NCBI GenBank assembly: GCA_026397755.1
Contig: JAPLUF010000290.1
Coordinates: 1-46,947 of the forward strand
Length of the DNA stretch: 46,947 nucleotides
Reading direction: 5' to 3'
DNA from: Verrucomicrobiota bacterium
Lineage (GTDB): Bacteria; Verrucomicrobiota; Verrucomicrobiia; Limisphaerales; UBA9464
Part shown: in pieces, positions 9,487-18,451 of the stretch
How positions within the stretch are numbered: position 1 is the stretch's first letter
Layout of the letters: each line of letters opens with the position of its first letter
Position numbers and translations under genes: made by a program
The notes under the pieces: generated by a model
What the model saw: only the letters and a program-made list of their open reading frames with translations
Database searches by the model: none
Told to the model about the DNA's origin: nothing

Positions 9487-10364
9487 GGTTGGGGCGTCTT
9501 GGCCGGAGTGGCGGAACGCCCCGTCTTGAAGGCGGCGCTGTCGAGGTGATCGGCCAGCGAGGCCATTTGGTCCTCATCCAAAATACCCCCCTGCTTGAGG
9601 TCGAAGGCGGGCATCAAGCTGTTGAGCTTGCCATTGCGGATCCACTGCATCCAGAAGGCCCGGTCGGTGGGGTGCTTTAGCTCCCGCAGCGTGGGCACCA
9701 TGGTGGCCTTGTTCTCGGCGTCATGGCAGATCCCGCAGGCGGTGGCGTAGAGCTCAGCGCCCCGCTTGCCCACGGTAGGGGCCACGTGGCAGGAGGCACA
9801 CTCGCCCCGGAAGACCGCCTGTCGGTCCGCGGCAGCCACGGCCAAATTGCGTTGCCGATCAGCCGACCGCATGCGACCCGGATCTGCCGGGGCGATGTGA
9901 ACCTTCACGTTCAAGAGAATGGATCCCACATCGGTCGAGACCGTCACCGTCTTCACGATGGTTCCCACTTTGCCCTGCAAATTCATGGTGCCTGAGATCT
10001 CGCCGCCCTTGCCGGGCTGGATGAGCCACGGTGTCTCGGGCAAACGAGCTACGGTGCAACCGCAGCTGGTCTTGGTGCCGGTGATGGTGACGGCGTTGGT
10101 CCAGGCATTGGTCAGGGCAAAACGAAAATCGACGGATTGCTCGCCATCCTTGGCATGGATCTCCCGGGTCTGGGTATCCCAGGCGAGGGCCTGAGGGTAT
10201 TGGATCCGTGCCGTCGCGGGAACCGTGTCACCCGGAGCCGGCAATGCCCGTTGGAAAGCGTTAATCTCCAGACCTCTGGGTTGTGTTGGTGCTTGCGCCG
10301 CCAACCCTAGGGTCAATAGGGCTGCCAGTGGCAACCACCCCCATCGGAAGCATCCTGAACTCAT
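9483..10364 (-). CDS. DUF1573-type domain fused to a cytochrome c-like region with two CXXCH motifs; predicted exported
   Basis: Track ORF begins at 10481, but MSSGCFRWGWLPLAALLTLGLAAQA at 10364 looks like the real signal-peptide start. DUF1573-like 'FRFALTNAWTNAVTITGTKTSCGCTVA'; heme motifs CASCH and CGICH. GTGA overlap with tmk. Confidence 0.82.
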   Translation of the reverse strand: MSSGCFRWGWLPLAALLTLGLAAQAPTQPRGLEINAFQRALPAPGDTVPATARIQYPQALAWDTQTREIHAKDGEQSVDFRFALTNAWTNAVTITGTKTSCGCTVARLPETPWLIQPGKGGEISGTMNLQGKVGTIVKTVTVSTDVGSILLNVKVHIAPADPGRMRSADRQRNLAVAAADRQAVFRGECASCHVAPTVGKRGAELYATACGICHDAENKATMVPTLRELKHPTDRAFWMQWIRNGKLNSLMPAFDLKQGGILDEDQMASLADHLDSAAFKTGRSATPAKTPQP

Positions 10365-10414
10365 GATGGAGGCAATAGCAGATTGTCCCGCGAGGGCCAG
10401 CCTGTTTTGACGGA

Positions 10415-11611
10415 GTGGCCCTGAAGGTCGGATTGGGGTGGCACAGAAGACCAAGGAGACGTATGCAACGGGCCGTAACAATGGGTGAGACTTCCTTCCA
10501 ATGGCTTAAGACGGGCGACGAGGCCTTTTCGGCCCTCATTGCTGCGATTGAAGGGGCGCGTAAATCCGTTTGCCTAGAGACCTACATTTACGCGGTCGGC
10601 AACCCGGGCGAAGCCGTTCGGAGCGCTCTAATCCGGGCGGCGCAGCGAGGTGTGCCTGTTCGCGTGCTCATTGATGGGTTGGGATCGTCGTCGCTCGACG
10701 AGGAGTTCTTCGACCCGCTCCGGGCTTCTGGTGGCGAAGTGCGGGTCTTCAATCCACTGACCCTGCGTCGGTTGCCCGTCCGCAGTCACCGCAAGCTGCT
10801 GGTCATCGATCAAACCTTGGCCATCACCGGAGGGTTTAACGTGGCTCCGGAATACCTGGGTGATGGCATTCATTCCGGATGGCGGGACATCGGCATCCGC
10901 CTCACCGGTCCGGTGGTCGAGACGCTGGACGATAGTTTTGAAACCATGTGGGAGCGGGCGGACCAGCGCCCTCTTCGCTTTCCGCGCTTGCGTCGTCGCA
11001 ACCCGGTGGACTCCCGATCGAGCGCGTCGGATGGCATTCGGGTGCTGCCTAGCGGGCCGGGTCGGGGTCGGAACGCCTTCTTGGCCGAGTTTCTTGAATG
11101 CCTCGAGGAGGCGCGCGACGTCCGCATCGCGGTGGCTTACTTTCTGCCGGGATTGGCCCTGCGTGCCGCTCTCCGTCGGGTGGCCGCTCGAGGTGGGAGG
11201 GTTCGGATCTTAGTGCCGGGGAAATCCGATGTGGCCATCTCGCTTCGCGCGGGGCGCTTTCTCTACGGCCGAATGCTGCGCTCCGGGGTGGAAATCCGCG
11301 AATACACTCCCCAGGTTCTGCACGCTAAACTTTACCGAGTGGACGATTCGGTCTTTGTTGGTTCGTCCAACCTCGATACGCGCAGTCTGCACATCAACCA
11401 CGAGTTAATGGTGCGCATCCAGCATCCGCAGGCCGCCGCGGACACAGCCGCCTGGTTTGATGCAACCGAAGCGATGGCTGCGCCGGTGGATGTAATGACT
11501 TGGTCCCGGTCGCGGTCTTGGTGGGAACGACTCCGTGAGCGCTGGAGCTTTCTGGTGCTCTCACGGATTGATCCCTACGTGACTCGCTGGCTCGCCGACG
11601 ATCCTCGCTGA
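10415..11611 (+). CDS. Phospholipase D-like/cardiolipin synthase family protein
   Basis: Two HKD motifs: SHRKLLVIDQTLAITGGFN and HAKLYRVDDSVFVGSSNLDTRS. Start may be internal, e.g. 10463. Confidence 0.92.
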   Translation: MALKVGLGWHRRPRRRMQRAVTMGETSFQWLKTGDEAFSALIAAIEGARKSVCLETYIYAVGNPGEAVRSALIRAAQRGVPVRVLIDGLGSSSLDEEFFDPLRASGGEVRVFNPLTLRRLPVRSHRKLLVIDQTLAITGGFNVAPEYLGDGIHSGWRDIGIRLTGPVVETLDDSFETMWERADQRPLRFPRLRRRNPVDSRSSASDGIRVLPSGPGRGRNAFLAEFLECLEEARDVRIAVAYFLPGLALRAALRRVAARGGRVRILVPGKSDVAISLRAGRFLYGRMLRSGVEIREYTPQVLHAKLYRVDDSVFVGSSNLDTRSLHINHELMVRIQHPQAAADTAAWFDATEAMAAPVDVMTWSRSRSWWERLRERWSFLVLSRIDPYVTRWLADDPR

Positions 11612-11624
11612 GAGCCTGCCGGGA

Positions 11625-12524
11625 TCAAACGGCCTCTTGCAGCGCGCGGATTCGGTCGTCGAGAGGCGGGTGCGAGGAGAACCAGTTGCCGTAATTGTGA
11701 CTGATCTTGAAAGCCGCCAACGATGCGGACCGATCATCAAGCACTCCGCCGCCTTCATGGATCGTTTTGAGGCGTTGCAGCGCACCCACCATGGCATCTC
11801 GGCTTTCGAGACGAGCAGCCATTGCGTCCGCGGCAAACTCGCGCCGGCGGCTGTAGGCCATGACCACCAGAGAAGCCAAAAGACCCAGGAATATTTGTGC
11901 TACCAGAGAGCCGATAAAGAACCCCATACCCGTGCCCGAGGAGCGTTCTTGGTCATCGCGTCGGTTGCCTTGCAGGAAGGAATCGACCAAGAGCCCGATG
12001 ATTCGGGAAAAGAAGATGACGAAGGTATTTAGGACCCCTTGGAGCAGTGACATAGTAACCATGTCCCCGTTGGCGATGTGGGCCACCTCATGGGCCAGTA
12101 CGCCCTCGACCTCCCGTTGGCGCATTTGATGCAGTAGGCCCGAACTGACAGCAACCAGAGCGTTGTTGCGCGAACGGCCGGTCGCAAATGCATTGGCCTC
12201 CGGGCTGTCATAGATGCCCACGTCTGGCATGGGGATCCCTGCCTTTTCGGTTTGCTCACGGACTGTCTGGATAAGCCACTCTTCAGTGCTGTTGCCTGGG
12301 GTCTTGATGAGCTCGATAGAATAGGCGCGGATGGCCATCCACTTGGAGATCAGGAGCGAAAACAGGCTGCCGGAGAAACCGATGACCAGCGACATCACCA
12401 GGAGTCCTGTGTAGCTCACCCCATGGGCACCAATCCACCGGTCGAGGCCCAGGGCCCGGACCACGATGGAGATGACCACGAGGACCGCGATGTTCGTCAG
12501 CGCAAAGAGCGCGATGCGTTTCAT
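11625..12524 (-). CDS. htpX: M48 family zinc metalloprotease HtpX
   Basis: 299 aa; LAHEVAHIANGDMVTM (HEXXH), N-terminal transmembrane helices, NALVAVSSGLL, SRRREFAADAMAARL. Confidence 0.96.
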   Translation of the reverse strand: MKRIALFALTNIAVLVVISIVVRALGLDRWIGAHGVSYTGLLVMSLVIGFSGSLFSLLISKWMAIRAYSIELIKTPGNSTEEWLIQTVREQTEKAGIPMPDVGIYDSPEANAFATGRSRNNALVAVSSGLLHQMRQREVEGVLAHEVAHIANGDMVTMSLLQGVLNTFVIFFSRIIGLLVDSFLQGNRRDDQERSSGTGMGFFIGSLVAQIFLGLLASLVVMAYSRRREFAADAMAARLESRDAMVGALQRLKTIHEGGGVLDDRSASLAAFKISHNYGNWFSSHPPLDDRIRALQEAV

Positions 12525-12725
12525 GAGGTTTGGATGGATGGGTCGCGCTCACGGCGACCACTCAGAAACAAATAGGAGGTCTCCGCCGGTCCTGCAACTA
12601 GGAGAAGGTGCCTGGTTTCCAAATCCGCCCGGGAGCCGTTCCCAGAAGTCGGGCCCACAATTGAATCTCGGGAAAGATTGCCAACGGCCGGCCGCTCCCG
12701 TAACCAATTGGTTCCGTCCTCAACT

Positions 12726-12899
12726 ATGCCCCTGTTTGGCAAACCGAAGAATCCTGAAGAACACCGGTACTATCTCTTGCCTGGTCAAGGGCGAGGTGCC
12801 CGGAAGAAGCACTTCCAGCAGTTGTTTGCGGCCATCATCGTCGGCTGCGTCTTTTCGGCGATCCTCGGGTTGCTGCTCTGGCAATTGAACCGGCGCTGA
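12726..12899 (+). CDS. Small single-pass membrane protein of unknown function (57 aa)
   Basis: In-frame ATG at 12726 inside the 12678 ORF: MPLFGKPKNPEEHRYYLLPGQGRGARKKHFQQLFAAIIVGCVFSAILGLLLWQLNRR. Soluble basic N-part plus one transmembrane helix. Confidence 0.6.
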   Translation: MPLFGKPKNPEEHRYYLLPGQGRGARKKHFQQLFAAIIVGCVFSAILGLLLWQLNRR

Positions 12900-13004
12900 G
12901 AGCCGGCAGGCTCTACGTCGATCGCTGGTCTCAACGAAGAAACCGAGACCGGTCGAAGTTCTCGTCGAGCCCGTCACTCCCGGCAGCAGCAACTCCTCCG
13001 CGCT

Positions 13005-13946
13005 TCAGCGTTTCATTTGTTCCCAACGCTGCATGAGGTCTTCCATCCCGTTGAGGGACGCAGCCGGCAGTGTTGGATTGAGCCGCTGGCGAATGTACTC
13101 CGCGGCCGCTTCATGATCGTTCACCGACCGAGGGAGTGTCGTGCCTGACGCGTTGGGGTGCCCGCCGCCATCGAGCCGGGTTGCCACCTTCAGCGCCTCG
13201 CCATTGCGACTGCGGAAGCTAACGATGAAGGCCCCGTTGCCTTTCTTGAAGAGCGTGGCCAGCACGGGATGCGGGGTGACACTGCGCTCCAACAGTTGGT
13301 GAACGATGACATTGGTGTTGCCCACCACTGGACGGACTAATCCGACCTCCGGGCACAGCGCCTCGACGTGGTCCTTAGCCCACGCGAAGCCGATGGGGTC
13401 TTCCACCTTGCGTTTGATACGCATCACTTCGAGGAGCGGGTGGTCGAGCAGCCCTTCGATGCGGCCGCCGATCAGGGAATGCAAGTTCCAGAACCCGTAC
13501 GATTTGACGAGGTTGGCGTAGTCACAGGCCTCGACGAAGTCGGCGTGAGATTCCTGGAAGAGGTCGCCGATGTCGGTCAGTTCGACGATCCGGTCCAGTT
13601 CCGCAGAGGCAATGCCTTCTTTTTGGCAGAGCTCATAGCACAGGCGGCTGGCCGATTTGCTAGGGTCATGGATGAATTGTGCCACAGATGCCTTGGCTTC
13701 CGAGGCATGATGGTCGACCACCAGCCAACTGTTGCGGTCGAGGCGTGCCTCGAAGGTGAAGTCGCTCACCCAGGCGGTGCGTTCAGAGAGTTGGCGGGCC
13801 TTCCAACCTTGATAGTGGTAGGCCTCCAGGGGCACCTCGGATGCAAACATCGCCCGTGCCAAGCGCTGCAGCAACAGGCCCGAGACGAGTCCGTCGAGAT
13901 CACTCTCATGCGTCAAAACCACCTGTGGCTCCACTAGCGTACCCAT
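13005..13946 (-). CDS. DHH-family phosphoesterase-like protein
   Basis: VVLTHESDLDGLVSGLLLQRL, WLVVDHHASE, LDGGGHPNASGTTLP. Start at 13946 (MGTLVEPQ) preferred to track start 14039. Confidence 0.82.
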   Translation of the reverse strand: MGTLVEPQVVLTHESDLDGLVSGLLLQRLARAMFASEVPLEAYHYQGWKARQLSERTAWVSDFTFEARLDRNSWLVVDHHASEAKASVAQFIHDPSKSASRLCYELCQKEGIASAELDRIVELTDIGDLFQESHADFVEACDYANLVKSYGFWNLHSLIGGRIEGLLDHPLLEVMRIKRKVEDPIGFAWAKDHVEALCPEVGLVRPVVGNTNVIVHQLLERSVTPHPVLATLFKKGNGAFIVSFRSRNGEALKVATRLDGGGHPNASGTTLPRSVNDHEAAAEYIRQRLNPTLPAASLNGMEDLMQRWEQMKR

Positions 13947-13969
13947 GGGGAGGACGCTAAGATTCCGCC

Positions 13970-13996
13970 TTCGAACAGGAAAGGATCCTGTTCGAA
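13970..13996. other. Perfect 11-bp inverted repeat, intergenic
   Basis: TTCGAACAGGA (13970-13980) - AAGGA - TCCTGTTCGAA (13986-13996). Confidence 0.85.
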
Positions 13997-14049
13997 AAAG
14001 CGGAGCCGCCGATGCGGTATACGCCCCCCCCCGGCGCACCGGATACCAA

Positions 14050-17000
14050 TCACTTTGGACCGCGGGAGAGCTGCTCCAGGTAGTCGAGCACCGAAGCGAG
14101 TTCGCGCACCGTCAGGCCGGCGGCAAGCCCCTCGGGCATGAGCGAACGCTGCTGTTTCTCTCGCTGGGTAATTTGTGAAATAGGGATCGTCTGCTCGATG
14201 GCGGCGATGGTTCGTATCGTGACGGCATCCGCGGCCTCGCGCACCACGAACCCGTCGATCTCAGTCCCGTCCTTGAGCTCGAAGTGATTGGCCACGAACC
14301 CCTGAGCCAGGGTCTTGTTGGGCAGGAGGATCGCCTCGGTCAGCTCGCGCCGTTTGTAGACAGTGGCGATGGTGCCGAGGTAGGGGCCTTTAACCGGTTC
14401 GTCCGCTTTGACTGTGTGGCAGCCGTTGCAGCCAATCTGGCCAAAGAGTTGCCCGCCGCGGGTGGCGTCGCCGGTGATCTTCTGGACCTGCGCTAGGACG
14501 TCGTCGATGGGCAGGTCGCCCACCTTGGCAGCCTTGGCCTCTGCCCGGAACTTGTCCGGGTCGATCTTCAGGCGGCTGATGGTTTCGCGGGCGGTCTTGG
14601 CGATGGTCGGGTCGGCATCGTCGAGGGCAGCCACGAACGCTGCGGCGCGTGATGCGTCACCGATTTGGGCGGCGGCTTTCAGGATTTGCAGGCGGCGTTT
14701 TGGCTGCGACCAACCGGCATCGAGGGACGCATTGGCCGCGGCCCGGGCTTCGGGAGCACCCACTTTGCGCGAGGCCAGACGGAGCACCGCGGTCTCGGCC
14801 AGTGCCGAAGAGGGCCCCTCGGCCTCGGCGGCTACGGCTTCAAACACGCCGTGGACTTGGTCGAGTTTCGGTGCATTTCGGAACGCGTTGGCGGCCTTCT
14901 CGGCGAGGTTGTTCTCGGACTTCGTCGCCTGGACCTTCGGCAAGGCCGTTAGTACGGCGCGCCAGGCGTCGGGGTCCACTGTCTTGACCAGCGCGATGAC
15001 GGCCTGCGCTCGGGCCGCATCGGAGGTCTCGGTCGCGTTGGCAGCCCGCACCAGCAGCGGCACGGCCTTGGCCGGGATTTCTTCAGACTCCGCCAATTGA
15101 GCCGCCACCGCCGGCAGCAAGCTGGGTTCCGAAGCGGCTCGGGTCAGAAGGGTTTCGAGGGCGTCACCCGCCGGAATTCGATGGCGGGATAATTCGCACC
15201 CGATCAACGCCGCCTCACTGGCCTCGGCGTGGTTCAGTTGGGCCTTCAGTGCTGTGGCAATGCGAGCGGTGCCTTCCCACGACTCGGGTTGGTAGTACGG
15301 CCCACGGGTATCCGGGCGAGTACCCCAGGAATCGCCCTTCCATGGTCCTTCCTGAAAATGCAGGCGGCACAGCGCGGTGATCAAGCCAGCGCGGCGGGAT
15401 TCCGATTTCTCGGACGACAGTCGCTGAATCAACGCATCGGCCACACCGGGCTGATGCAGAGACTGCAGCACCCTCAAGGCGGCGGTGCGCACCTCGGGTC
15501 GGGCCGTCGCCAGATCGATCACCTTCAGGCAGGCCTCCACCGCAGACACATCACTCAAGGCCCGCACGACGGCGTGGGCGACGATGGGATCGGGATCGGC
15601 CAAATGGCTCACGAGTGCCGGAGTCGCGGCGGGTCCGACTAAGCGCGAGGCGCTGTTGGCAGCCGTTCGCCGCACCACCGGATTCGCGGAGTTGAGGAGA
15701 CGCTCGAGTAAGTCCGGTGAAATGAGTCCGCGCGGTTGGGCTGAGCCGGCGAGCGCATGCAAAATGGCCGGCGCCAATACCTCATCGCTCATCATGCGGG
15801 GTAGGCGGCTTTTCGATTCCTGCGGAAAGCCCAGGACCATGGCATTCACCGCGGCGACGCGGGAACCCTTGCTGGCAGTGTCATCGGCGGCCACATCGCG
15901 CACGAGCGCCAGCACCGAGTTTCGGTCCACCCGGGCCGCGGCAGTCCGGCGGAGCAGAGACCGTTGGGCTTCGAGCCGGCGGCGGTGGCTGGGGGAGCGG
16001 AGGGCTTCGACGAGTTTCTCTGGCGACAGCGACTCGAAGTTCGGCATTGCCGGCGGGGTGTAACCCTTCGGGCTCACCCGGGCGATGAACCCGACTTCCG
16101 TGCCGACCCAAGTGAAGGAAGCCCCTTTCCAACTGGCGGCATAAACCGCGCTGTTGCCGTCCACATCGAGATCGGTCACGCGGGGTAGTCGGAGGAATTC
16201 TTCCTGGCTAGCAGTCATGGTGGCTCCCTTCGGAGTGAGTCCGTGGTGATAAACCCAGTCGCGTCCCCAATCGGCGGTGAAGGGAGCATTGTTCCAGCGG
16301 GCGGGCAGACCGGGTTCGTCGATCCAGGCGGCCCCGCATCCAGAGCCCCCACCGTAGTCGGCCAGCGGCTGGATGATTTCGTCGCCAAAGTTCTTGAAGA
16401 GGCGCGGGTAACCGTGCTGCGTCCGCCCGCTGAAGTGGTGGAGCCGAATGTCCCAACCGCCTCCGTCATTGGTGTTGTCCCGCGTGAAGCCTTCGAGTTC
16501 CGGACTCAGGGCTACCTCCAAAATATTGCGCGTGCCGTCGGCCCAGGTTTCCAGGCCGCTGCCGTCGGGCCGGAACCGCACCACGCCCCCGCCGCGCAGT
16601 TGTAGACGGGTGCCGTCGGTGCCCACGGCTTCCATGAAGCCAAAGTCGCCGATGGCCGCATACAGCCAACCGTCGATGCCCAGGGTCAGGCCGTTGGATC
16701 CGTGGTCGGCCGGCCGGTCTTTGAAGGTCCAGCCGATGCCGCGGATGAGTGTCTGCTTCTCGTCGGCCACCCCGTCCCCGTCCTTGTCGATGAACACGCT
16801 CACGTCGGGCGGGTGCAGCAAGTAGAGGCGATCATGATCCCAGACGAGTCCGCGCGGCGAATCGACGTCGGCCACGAAGGCCTTCACCTCATCGCCCTGA
16901 CCGTCGCCATTCGTGTCGCGCACGCGCAGGACACGGCCTAGGTGGGGCTTGCGGTCCAGCGAACCGTTGCCGTCACTGGAGACATAGAGTGTTCCGTCGG

Positions 17001-17247
17001 TCGCGGCCGCCACGAACACGGGATAATTCACTGCCGGCGGCGTGGCGAAGATCGTCACCTGAAACTCCGACGGGGCGCTCACGTCCTTCATCAAGCCCTC
17101 GACCTTGCTGGCGGTCACCGCGGGCAAGTGGGTCAATTCCTCCGGCGTCGGTTGCCGATCCTTGGCGGTGAAGGTCTGGGCCCCCAGAGGTGGCAAGGCC
17201 AGACCGAGAGCGGCCAGAAGACTGAGTCGCGAAAGAGGAGAAATCAT
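14050..17247 (-). CDS. PVC-type membrane-bound dehydrogenase/PQQ-like beta-propeller protein with HEAT repeats and C-terminal heme-binding domain
   Basis: 1065 aa; signal peptide, propeller-like N-part (DGTLYVSSDGNGSLDRKPHLGRVLRVRDTNGDGQGD), HEAT-like middle, C-terminal GGQLFGQIGCNGCHTVKADEPVKGPYLG and DGFVVREAADAVTIRT. Confidence 0.9.
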   Translation of the reverse strand: MISPLSRLSLLAALGLALPPLGAQTFTAKDRQPTPEELTHLPAVTASKVEGLMKDVSAPSEFQVTIFATPPAVNYPVFVAAATDGTLYVSSDGNGSLDRKPHLGRVLRVRDTNGDGQGDEVKAFVADVDSPRGLVWDHDRLYLLHPPDVSVFIDKDGDGVADEKQTLIRGIGWTFKDRPADHGSNGLTLGIDGWLYAAIGDFGFMEAVGTDGTRLQLRGGGVVRFRPDGSGLETWADGTRNILEVALSPELEGFTRDNTNDGGGWDIRLHHFSGRTQHGYPRLFKNFGDEIIQPLADYGGGSGCGAAWIDEPGLPARWNNAPFTADWGRDWVYHHGLTPKGATMTASQEEFLRLPRVTDLDVDGNSAVYAASWKGASFTWVGTEVGFIARVSPKGYTPPAMPNFESLSPEKLVEALRSPSHRRRLEAQRSLLRRTAAARVDRNSVLALVRDVAADDTASKGSRVAAVNAMVLGFPQESKSRLPRMMSDEVLAPAILHALAGSAQPRGLISPDLLERLLNSANPVVRRTAANSASRLVGPAATPALVSHLADPDPIVAHAVVRALSDVSAVEACLKVIDLATARPEVRTAALRVLQSLHQPGVADALIQRLSSEKSESRRAGLITALCRLHFQEGPWKGDSWGTRPDTRGPYYQPESWEGTARIATALKAQLNHAEASEAALIGCELSRHRIPAGDALETLLTRAASEPSLLPAVAAQLAESEEIPAKAVPLLVRAANATETSDAARAQAVIALVKTVDPDAWRAVLTALPKVQATKSENNLAEKAANAFRNAPKLDQVHGVFEAVAAEAEGPSSALAETAVLRLASRKVGAPEARAAANASLDAGWSQPKRRLQILKAAAQIGDASRAAAFVAALDDADPTIAKTARETISRLKIDPDKFRAEAKAAKVGDLPIDDVLAQVQKITGDATRGGQLFGQIGCNGCHTVKADEPVKGPYLGTIATVYKRRELTEAILLPNKTLAQGFVANHFELKDGTEIDGFVVREAADAVTIRTIAAIEQTIPISQITQREKQQRSLMPEGLAAGLTVRELASVLDYLEQLSRGPK

Positions 17248-17706
17248 GGCGAGCGGTCATGATGCCGCTTCGCCCTCACCGCTGGCAATGGTCGGCCGCC
17301 TAGGACTGTCGACCTTGTCGGGTTGGAAGTCGCCCTTGGAACTCACCGCCGATTCAAGCGCTGTCACCCATTGACGAATTTCCCCGGGTTTGGGTGCAGC
17401 GAGTCTGAGTGGTTCTGGACGTCCTCCCTCTGCCGATCGCATCCCGGCACTCAGCCGTGTGGAACTGCTCCAACCTCGTTCCCAGCGGATCAATATCCTC
17501 AAAACGGCGGATTAGGTGCCGATTTCAATCTGCAATTCCGAACACCAAAAAATTTATTTGGGGAATATATTCAATTATTTGACAAATCTAAAAAAATCGC
17601 TATGCCTGTGAAGTGGTGTGATTTAACTATATTAGTAATTATTTCAAATCAGAATAAACATTACAATTAGTCACGTTAAAATATAAAATTTACTTTAAAA
17701 CCCATA

Positions 17707-18435
17707 ATGAACCCCACCCCCGTCACCCCACCAACTCTCAACGCCACCAAGACACCCCCCCGATGGATTTCGTGGATTTGGAGTGTGATTTTGGCATTAG
17801 CAATGTCTCCAGCAGCTTTCGCGCAGAATGATGAGTTGAGCATCACTGTTAGCGGCAGACAGCAGTATGGATGCCCGTTGATGATCAAAGTTAAATCCAA
17901 ATGCAACGAGATCGATGCTTATGCAAATCTAAAATTTGACGGTAAGGAAGTGCCCACAGTTGGCGGAACGGGTGAAGTGGTTTTGGACAAAGTTGGATCC
18001 ATCTGGATAGAAGCTAAAAATAGCTGCAAAAGCACACGGCGCCGAATAAATGTGACTGAAATGGTGATGACAACGAGTTTGCCATTTATGGATCCAGAGG
18101 ACGACTCTGAAAATATTAGGCAGATAGCTATTATAAATCTCAAGCTATCCGATTCACCTCAGGGTCAGTTGCTCGAGTGGGAATATACAATTATTCCGTG
18201 GAACCTGCCAGGTAAAGGTTCAAGTTTAGTGACTGGATATTCAACTACGACTTATGCTCTTGGCATGGGCAGAGAAATCAATCAGCCCTCAACGATGACA
18301 CCCACTAAATCGGACAGATGGATCTCTGGACGTAGTTGGACCGGATGGGCACGATGGGCAAATATCGAGTGGAGTACTGTTTGCGGTGAGAATTATCTTA
18401 CAGCTCAGCAACCGTTCATTGGGCGTTTCTTTTAA
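17707..18435 (+). CDS. Hypothetical exported protein in AT-rich island, ORF1
   Basis: 242 aa; hydrophobic segment WISWIWSVILALAMSPAAFAQ with AxA-like cleavage site; no family recognised. Confidence 0.75.
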   Translation: MNPTPVTPPTLNATKTPPRWISWIWSVILALAMSPAAFAQNDELSITVSGRQQYGCPLMIKVKSKCNEIDAYANLKFDGKEVPTVGGTGEVVLDKVGSIWIEAKNSCKSTRRRINVTEMVMTTSLPFMDPEDDSENIRQIAIINLKLSDSPQGQLLEWEYTIIPWNLPGKGSSLVTGYSTTTYALGMGREINQPSTMTPTKSDRWISGRSWTGWARWANIEWSTVCGENYLTAQQPFIGRFF

Positions 18436-18451
18436 TTATAGCTTTTAAAAC

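Noticed and set aside
12926-12950. GGTCTC...GAGACC weak inverted repeat between the convergent small ORF and DHH gene
   Set aside because: 6-bp stem, 12-nt loop and no U-tract; weak support for a terminator.
17257-17502. 81-aa minus ORF between the dehydrogenase and the AT-rich islet
   Set aside because: No recognisable features; overlaps the junction sequence that is open in several frames, so more likely non-coding.
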